A stretch of 38,494 nt of DNA from Nostocoides sp. (GTDB taxonomy: Bacteria > Actinomycetota > Actinomycetes > Actinomycetales > Dermatophilaceae), in NCBI GenBank assembly GCA_025929465.1, contig JAICMC010000004.1, forward strand, positions 1 to 38,494, given 5' to 3'. A program made the position numbers and the translations under genes. The notes under the pieces are model-generated. The model did no database searches. It was not told the origin of the DNA and saw only the letters and a program-made list of their open reading frames with translations. Shown here piece by piece: positions 34,191 to 38,494 of this stretch. How positions within the stretch are numbered: position 1 is the stretch's first letter; every line of letters begins with the position of its first letter.

Positions 34191-34330
34191 CGTGCCGTTG
34201 CTGTGGCCGGTTGCGGAGGGCGCAACCTCTTGCATGACGCCACCGAGGTCGTACCCGGAGCCGGGCCCGGCCATAGCGCGCTGCTGCTCGTGGGCGAGCA
34301 ACCGGGCGCCCAGGAGGACCGGGAGAGTCG
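34191..34330 (+). pseudogene. Remnant of a family-4/UdgX-type uracil-DNA glycosylase
   Basis: About 45 codons read AVAGCGGRNLLHDATEVVPG, AGPGHSALLLVGEQPGAQED. This matches the N-terminus of iron-sulfur uracil-DNA glycosylases, whose first cysteines (CxxCxL) and catalytic motif 1 (GEQPGxxED) are recognisable. The second cysteine is lost (CGGRNL), and similarity stops right after motif 1, where PFVGPAG should follow. It sits between the CYTH-CHAD and F420-type oxidoreductase genes. The rest of this gap contains a GGCATAC word at 34174 and no other gene. Confidence 0.72.
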
Positions 34331-34424
34331 GACCATCGAAGAGATCATCGGTCCGCCCACCGACGCCGGTGAGGAGGACTGCTGCTCATGGGTTCGGGAC
34401 GCGCCGGCGGGGTACTTCGTGGCC

Positions 34425-35417
34425 ATGACCAAGATCGGATACTTCCTGTCCTGCGAGGAGTACGCCCCCGCGGAGCTGTTGGAGCAGGCGCGGCTGGCCG
34501 AGGAGGCGGGCTTCGACGGGCTGTGGATCAGTGACCACTTCCACCCGTGGACGTCCCAGCAGGGGCAGTCCGCCTTCGTGTGGTCGATCATCGGTGCGCT
34601 CTCCCAGATGTGTGACCTACCGGTGACCACCGCCGTGACCTGTCCTATCCTGCGCCAGCATCCAGCGCTCGTCGCGCAGGCGGCAGCCACGAGCGCCGTC
34701 CTGCTCGGGGAGGGCCGCTTCCGTCTGGGTGTGGGCACCGGAGAGGCGCTGAACGAGCACGTCCTCGGCGACACGTGGCCGGAGGCCGATGTGCGTCTGG
34801 AGATGTTGGAGGAGGCCGTGGAGCTGATCCGGGCCTTGTGGAGCGGCGATGCGGTCAGCCACCGAGGGCGTCACTACCGGGTGCAGAACGCCCGGATCTG
34901 GACCCGCCCGGCCAGTCCGCCCGAGATCCTCGTCTCGGCGTTCGGGCCCAAGGCGGTCGAGCTCGCGGCGCGCATCGGCGACGGCTACGTCACCACCAGC
35001 CCGGACCGGGACCTCTTGGCGTCATTCCGCAAGAACGCGCCGGCAGGGGCCACGACTCAAGCGGGCTTCAAGGTCGCGTGGGCCCCCACGGCCGAGGAGG
35101 GCATCGACCACGCGCACCGGATCTGGCCCAACGCCGGCCTGCCGGGGGAGCTGGCCCAGGTCCTGCCCACCGTCGAGCATTTCGAGCAGGCGTCCCAGCT
35201 GGTCACCAGAGCGGCAACCGCGGACAGTGTCTCGGCGGGGGCCGACCCCGCGGTGCACCTGGCGGCGTTCGACCCGTTCCTCCAGGCCGGCTTCGACGAG
35301 ATCTACGTCGCGAACATGGGACCGCACTACGCCGAGATGATCCGCGGCTTCGGACGGGACGTCCTTCCGGCCCTCCGCGCACGCTCGAAGGACGCTGCAG
35401 CCCAGACTGGGCCGTGA
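34425..35417 (+). CDS. LLM-class F420-dependent oxidoreductase
   Basis: This 330-residue TIM-barrel protein has IGYFLSCEEYAPAELLEQA, EEAGFDGLWISDHFHPW, GEGRFRLGVGTGEALNEHV and HYRVQNARIWTRP, typical of the luciferase-like group related to F420-dependent glucose-6-phosphate dehydrogenase. It should carry hydride between reduced F420 and an unknown substrate. ATG 34425 was chosen because MTKIGYF matches the family N-terminus; upstream in the same frame lies the glycosylase remnant. The gene converges on the alpha/beta hydrolase gene, with stop codons 19 bp apart. Confidence 0.92.
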   Translation: MTKIGYFLSCEEYAPAELLEQARLAEEAGFDGLWISDHFHPWTSQQGQSAFVWSIIGALSQMCDLPVTTAVTCPILRQHPALVAQAAATSAVLLGEGRFRLGVGTGEALNEHVLGDTWPEADVRLEMLEEAVELIRALWSGDAVSHRGRHYRVQNARIWTRPASPPEILVSAFGPKAVELAARIGDGYVTTSPDRDLLASFRKNAPAGATTQAGFKVAWAPTAEEGIDHAHRIWPNAGLPGELAQVLPTVEHFEQASQLVTRAATADSVSAGADPAVHLAAFDPFLQAGFDEIYVANMGPHYAEMIRGFGRDVLPALRARSKDAAAQTGP

Positions 35418-35436
35418 CGCAGGGTCAACCTCTTGG

Positions 35437-36456
35437 TCAGGTGCGTGAGCCTGATCCTGGCTTCGGGCTGCCAGCGCTCGGTGCCAGGAGACGGTTCAGC
35501 CAGGTCAGGACGGTGTCGAGCGCCTCAGGGTCCAGGCGGGTTCCATCGGCGTTGTAGCCGTTGCCCGGAGTCGCGATCACGTCAGCTGCAGTGCGGGTGT
35601 CCTCCTTCAGGACGTGGTTGGCGGTGGGCGGGAAGGCGAACGTGACGTTCGGCATTGCGGCGGCGGCCGCCTGCAGCGGGTCGCCGTCGGCATGCAGGTC
35701 GATCTGCAGGTCGTGGCCGCCGATCAGCACCAGCGTCGGGATCGTGACCTCGGGCAGGGTGCGGGTGGCGTCCTCGACCCACAGCTCCCGGGCAAGGGGA
35801 AGGTTGGCTGGGGTCTCGAAGCTGGCCAGCACCAGCCTCACGGCCTCCGGCAGCCGGGGGTCGGCGTCCATGGGCCGGCCCGACTCGTAGCGTTCGATCG
35901 CGGCGCGTACGGCACCCATGAGCTCGGCGCCGTCGGGCACCTGGGTGGCCTGCAGTGCCAGTTGGGACAGGAGGACATCTCTGATCGGACGGCCCGGTGG
36001 GGCCGCGAGCACGATGCCCGCCAACGGGACGGCTTGCCTGCTGGTGGCGTAGTGCAGCACGTGGAGGGCGCCCTCGCTGTTGCCGAGGCCGACGATGCGG
36101 GAGGCGTCGACGCAACTGTCGCGGGTCAGTGCCGCGACCGCGGCAGCCAGCTCGTCCAGGTGCGAGGCCATGCTGAGGTGGCCGGTCATCTTGGGGAGGT
36201 TCTCGGCGGCGTAGGGGCCGGACGCGCGTTTGTCGTAGCGCAGCGACGCGATGCCCGCCTCAGCGAACGCAGCGGCGAGCAGCCGGGCGCTGCCGTTGGC
36301 GCCCGGAAGCAGGGGGGAGCACCAGTCACGGTCGGTCGGGCCGCTTCCGGCGACGAGCACCACGGCGGGGTACCGGCCCTCGCCGCCGGGCCGGATGAAG
36401 ATGCCGTGCATGGTGATCTCGTCGAGCTGCCAGGTCATCTCGGCCGAGGTCGTCAC
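35437..36456 (-). CDS. Alpha/beta hydrolase
   Basis: This 339-residue hydrolase has the oxyanion region LVAGSGPTDRDW, SLRYDKRASG, the nucleophile elbow GLGNSEGALH (Ser), a catalytic Asp in LIGGHDLQID and His in TANHVLKED. It resembles esterases or dienelactone-type hydrolases, and the substrate is unknown. GTG 36456 overlaps the stop codon of the small membrane protein gene (GTGA), so the two are co-translated. They are divergent from an ArsR-like regulator that probably controls both. No GGCATAC word is found in this or later genes. Confidence 0.88.
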   Translation of the reverse strand: MTTSAEMTWQLDEITMHGIFIRPGGEGRYPAVVLVAGSGPTDRDWCSPLLPGANGSARLLAAAFAEAGIASLRYDKRASGPYAAENLPKMTGHLSMASHLDELAAAVAALTRDSCVDASRIVGLGNSEGALHVLHYATSRQAVPLAGIVLAAPPGRPIRDVLLSQLALQATQVPDGAELMGAVRAAIERYESGRPMDADPRLPEAVRLVLASFETPANLPLARELWVEDATRTLPEVTIPTLVLIGGHDLQIDLHADGDPLQAAAAAMPNVTFAFPPTANHVLKEDTRTAADVIATPGNGYNADGTRLDPEALDTVLTWLNRLLAPSAGSPKPGSGSRT

Positions 36457-36758
36457 TGTGGGGCCCCGCCATAGAGGGTGGTGCGGTCCTTGTCGCTGAG
36501 CTCGTCGTCCTTGACGGGGCGCATCGTCGCCCAGTGCCGGCCGACGGAGCAGTGGCCCCAGCGGGTCAGCGGGCCGAGCCGCACCTTGGTCAGCGACCCG
36601 CCCATGACCCAGGTGGTGAGGAACAGATGTCCCTTGCTGCACCGCACCGGGCTGCGACCAGGGATCTGGTAGCCGGCACGGCGCGCCCAGAGGTTCAGCG
36701 CGACGACGAGGACCGCGACGACCACGAGGACCGCGACGACGACCCATAATGCCGTCAT
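36453..36758 (-). CDS. Small membrane protein coupled to hydrolase gene
   Basis: This 101-residue protein has one N-terminal membrane helix (LWVVVAVLVVVAVLVVAL) and a cytoplasmic domain with RCSKGHLFLTTWVMGGS and GHCSVGRHWATMRPV, in which two Cys/His pairs (CSKGH and GHC) could bind a metal. It is similar in layout to small actinobacterial proteins of unknown function seen beside ArsR-like regulators. ATG 36758 was chosen because the hydrophobic segment follows directly. TAACAT lies 8 nt upstream on the same strand, so it may be leaderless. Confidence 0.75.
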   Translation of the reverse strand: MTALWVVVAVLVVVAVLVVALNLWARRAGYQIPGRSPVRCSKGHLFLTTWVMGGSLTKVRLGPLTRWGHCSVGRHWATMRPVKDDELSDKDRTTLYGGAPQ

Positions 36759-36806
36759 GGTCGGCAATGTTATCAAGATCGGGAATGGTGGCGTAGGGGG
36801 CCGCGG
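36759..36806. promoter_or_regulatory. Divergent promoter/operator region
   Basis: This 48-bp AT-richer gap separates the divergent small membrane protein and ArsR-like genes. It contains the direct repeat CGGNAATG (as CGGCAATG and CGGGAATG, about 19 bp apart) flanking TTATCAAGAT. It is a likely binding site for the ArsR-like protein, but no dyad is clear. Confidence 0.4.
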
Positions 36807-37349
36807 GTGAGTAGCGCGGATCTCCTTCTGCACCCGGTGCGGCTGCGCATCGTGAAGACGTTCCTGGGTGACCGCTCGCTGACCACGGCCCAGATCGCCG
36901 CCGAGCTCGCCGACGTGCCGACGGGCAGCCTGTACCGGCACATCGCGACGCTCACCAGGGCCGGCGTCTTGCAGGTGGTCGCGGAGCGGCGTGTGCGGGG
37001 CACGGTGGAGCGGACCTACACGCTGCGGATGTTGGCCGCGCAGCTGCCACCTGACGAGGTTGCGGAAATGTCGAACCAGGACCACGCCCAGGCGTTCCTG
37101 GCCTACCTCGCCGGCCTGCTCAGCGACTTCGACCGCTACCTCACCCACGATCCGGCGCCGGGTCGGGACGGCGCCGACTACCGCGTGAACGCCATGTGGC
37201 TGACCGATGCCGAGTACGCGGACTTCCTGGGTGACCTCAAGGACGTGTTCCAGGCTCGACTCGCCAACGAGGCCAACCAGCACCGCCGCCGCCGCATCGT
37301 CTACCACGTCCTGCTGCCGGCGCCGGAGAACGCCCCGGATCCGCGGTAG
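36807..37349 (+). CDS. ArsR-like winged-helix regulator
   Basis: This 180-residue protein has an N-terminal winged helix (LLLHPVRLRIVKTFLG, TTAQIAAELADVPTGSLYRHIATLTRAGVLQVV) with wing residues VRGTVERTYTL, then a helical C-terminal part with DHAQAFLAYLAGLLSDFDRY and WLTDAEYADFLGDL. This resembles ArsR/PadR-type regulators with a small ligand-binding extension. GTG 36807 starts the family-like sequence. It is divergent from the small membrane protein and hydrolase genes and is probably their regulator. The inducer is unknown. Confidence 0.88.
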   Translation: MSSADLLLHPVRLRIVKTFLGDRSLTTAQIAAELADVPTGSLYRHIATLTRAGVLQVVAERRVRGTVERTYTLRMLAAQLPPDEVAEMSNQDHAQAFLAYLAGLLSDFDRYLTHDPAPGRDGADYRVNAMWLTDAEYADFLGDLKDVFQARLANEANQHRRRRIVYHVLLPAPENAPDPR

Positions 37350-37533
37350 ACCTCGGCGTCGCCCTTGGATGGACCGCCCAACCCGGTACGCCGGCTGCAA
37401 CCGCCCTCGTCGGCCTTGTCCGGCGCCCAGGCGGCGTCTCGGTCCAAGCCGTGGGGGCCCGCGCTTCTGTGTCGAAGTGCGGCGCGTCTCAGGTCATGAG
37501 TGCCTCATCCTTGATGAGGTGAGCAGAGGAGGA
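37350..37533. other. Gap without recognised gene
   Basis: Nothing supported is seen in this 184-bp stretch, apart from a small dyad around 37503-37518 (CTCATCCTTGATGAG) just before the AGAGGAGG at 37525-37532. Confidence 0.4.
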
Positions 37534-38316
37534 ATGAGTGCTGCGGCAGGGACGCGGAACTGGCGCGATGCTCCGATCAAGCTCGTGGCCCGGACGCTGG
37601 CGACAACCCTCTCGGCATCCTTGTCACCACGGTGACGCCCGGTCATACCGCCCAGAGCGCGGCCTATTCGGCATCCTCGGCCGCGAAGGTCGACGCGACG
37701 ACGACCGTGCTCCTGTGGCTCATGGCTCCCACGGTCTGGGCCATGGGTCGCAGATCCCTGGTCTTGGTGCTCCGTGAGGCAGGCCCTCACCCTGGCCGGC
37801 ACCGGGCCCGCGCCTTCGTCCTGGCCATAGTCGTAGCCGCCGTCGCCGGCCTCGCCGGCGAGTACGCGCGCGGACCCAACACCGGCTCGTACCTCGGCAT
37901 CTGGCGCACGATGGCGAGCTACGCGATGGCTACCGTCGCCGCATACCCGGCACTGGCGGCGATGTGGGTCGCCGGCAACCGGGCCCGTTCCCTGGGCAGG
38001 TCGTCAGACATCTCGACGAGAACCACGATCAGCGAACTGACGACGGTCTGCTCGAGCAGTCACGCTCTTCATCGCCGCCAACGCCGTACCTGCGTGGTCA
38101 CGCTGGAGGACAGCCGCGCAGAGGGAACTCGAACTGCGGCTGCCTGTCCTTCCGCCTCCAGAGGCGGGATGGCAAACCCGGCTGGATGATCGGACCGCCT
38201 ACAGCGGGCTCCTTGGACTCTCGCAGAGCCTCGGCAATCTCTTGACCTCCAGTGTCTTCGTCCTAGGTCCGCTGACCTCGGCAGCAATCTCGCTGCTGCT
38301 TCCAGGCGCGAACTAG
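37534..38316 (+). pseudogene. Frameshifted multi-spanning membrane protein gene
   Basis: Coding-like sequence is spread over several frames. ATG 37534, one nucleotide after AGAGGAGG, reads MSAAAGTRNWRDAPIKLVAR and stops at 37635. A second frame from GTG 37632 gives membrane helices TTTVLLWLMAPTVWAM, AFVLAIVVAAVAGLAGEYA and MASYAMATVAAYPALAAMWVAG and loses coding character near 38020. A third frame after the stop at 38038 has no start codon but continues LFIAANAVPAWSRW, TAYSGLLGLSQSLGNLLTSS and ends FVLGPLTSAAISLLLPGAN at TAG 38314-38316. Together they look like one broken gene of about 250 codons. The family is not recognised. Sequencing errors would give the same picture. Confidence 0.5.
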
Positions 38317-38326
38317 CGATCCTTGG

Positions 38327-38494
38327 ATGGGTGCGCCAAAAACGATCCCTGGCCTGTGCAGACAAGTGGCCGTCCGGGCTGAGGGTATTGCCCTCGGGCG
38401 CGCCCCCTCCATCACGCGACTGATCGTGGACCGGGCCATCGGACTGACCCCCACGTCCTGCCCACCCGGCGTAAGGTCATCAACGCTGCGTTGA
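38327..38494 (+). CDS. Short open frame ending at window edge, uncertain
   Basis: A 55-codon frame from ATG 38327 ends with TGA at the last base of the window. It contains VAVRAEGIALGRAPSITRLI, which has the feel of a helix-turn-helix segment. No ribosome site precedes the ATG, and the C-terminal 15 residues look non-coding. It may be a remnant of a regulator or transposase gene, or chance. No family is assigned. Confidence 0.25.
   Translation: MGAPKTIPGLCRQVAVRAEGIALGRAPSITRLIVDRAIGLTPTSCPPGVRSSTLR

Noticed and set aside
38263-38454. Minus-strand 63-codon frame at the right end
   Set aside because: There is no ribosome site, it is rich in Arg/Ser/Ala, and it lies opposite the equally uncertain plus-strand frame; neither can be supported as a gene.

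Overview
The window is high-GC actinobacterial chromosome, most likely from the family Intrasporangiaceae (Janibacter, Knoellia, Phycicoccus or a relative). The evidence is the CarD-IspD-IspF and CysS-RlmB neighbourhoods, a mycothiol-dependent formaldehyde dehydrogenase, an F420-type oxidoreductase, an Rpf-type muralytic enzyme and many leaderless genes with a TANNNT box 6-7 nt before the start codon. No rRNA, tRNA, CRISPR array, intact insertion sequence or prophage was seen.

Left part (1-10.5 kb): a partial sigma-like gene and an LpqE-like lipoprotein on the minus strand, then carD-ispD-ispF. Next come the mycothiol formaldehyde dehydrogenase with a coupled metallo-hydrolase, a secreted phosphoesterase with a trailing lipoprotein (minus), and cysS-rlmB. 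Middle (10.5-25.9 kb): two proline-rich membrane proteins converging on a strong hairpin, a DUF4032 kinase-like protein, an orphan sugar-ABC ATPase (MsiK/UgpC type) divergent from a LacI regulator, otsA-otsB (trehalose synthesis), a CBS-domain protein, a membrane-bound Ser/Thr kinase, an Rpf protein, a SigB/SigF-type sigma factor, and a TetR-controlled ABC exporter operon.

Right part (25.9-38.5 kb): a small acidic protein made of three perfect-length 25-residue repeats, translationally coupled to a JmjC/cupin-4 oxygenase. I regard this as the most interesting candidate system. Then follow a DUF2795-FdhF/YdeP molybdoenzyme pair, an acyl-CoA-binding protein, a CinA-type protein, a hemerythrin-like protein overlapping a CYTH-CHAD protein, an F420-type oxidoreductase, and an ArsR-like regulator divergent from a small membrane protein and an alpha/beta hydrolase. 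Two clear gene remnants (PEP-mutase family and family-4-type uracil-DNA glycosylase) and a frameshifted membrane-protein region at the right edge show local decay.

Two features run across gene boundaries. The word GGCATAC/GTATGCC occurs 33 times, about ten times more than base composition predicts, in several reading frames and between genes, but is absent from the last 4.3 kb. Two intergenic loci (about 514-595 and 15756-15882) carry related GTTACCG hairpin elements, each followed by G-rich tandem repeats. All counts and coordinates were read by eye, and no database search was run.
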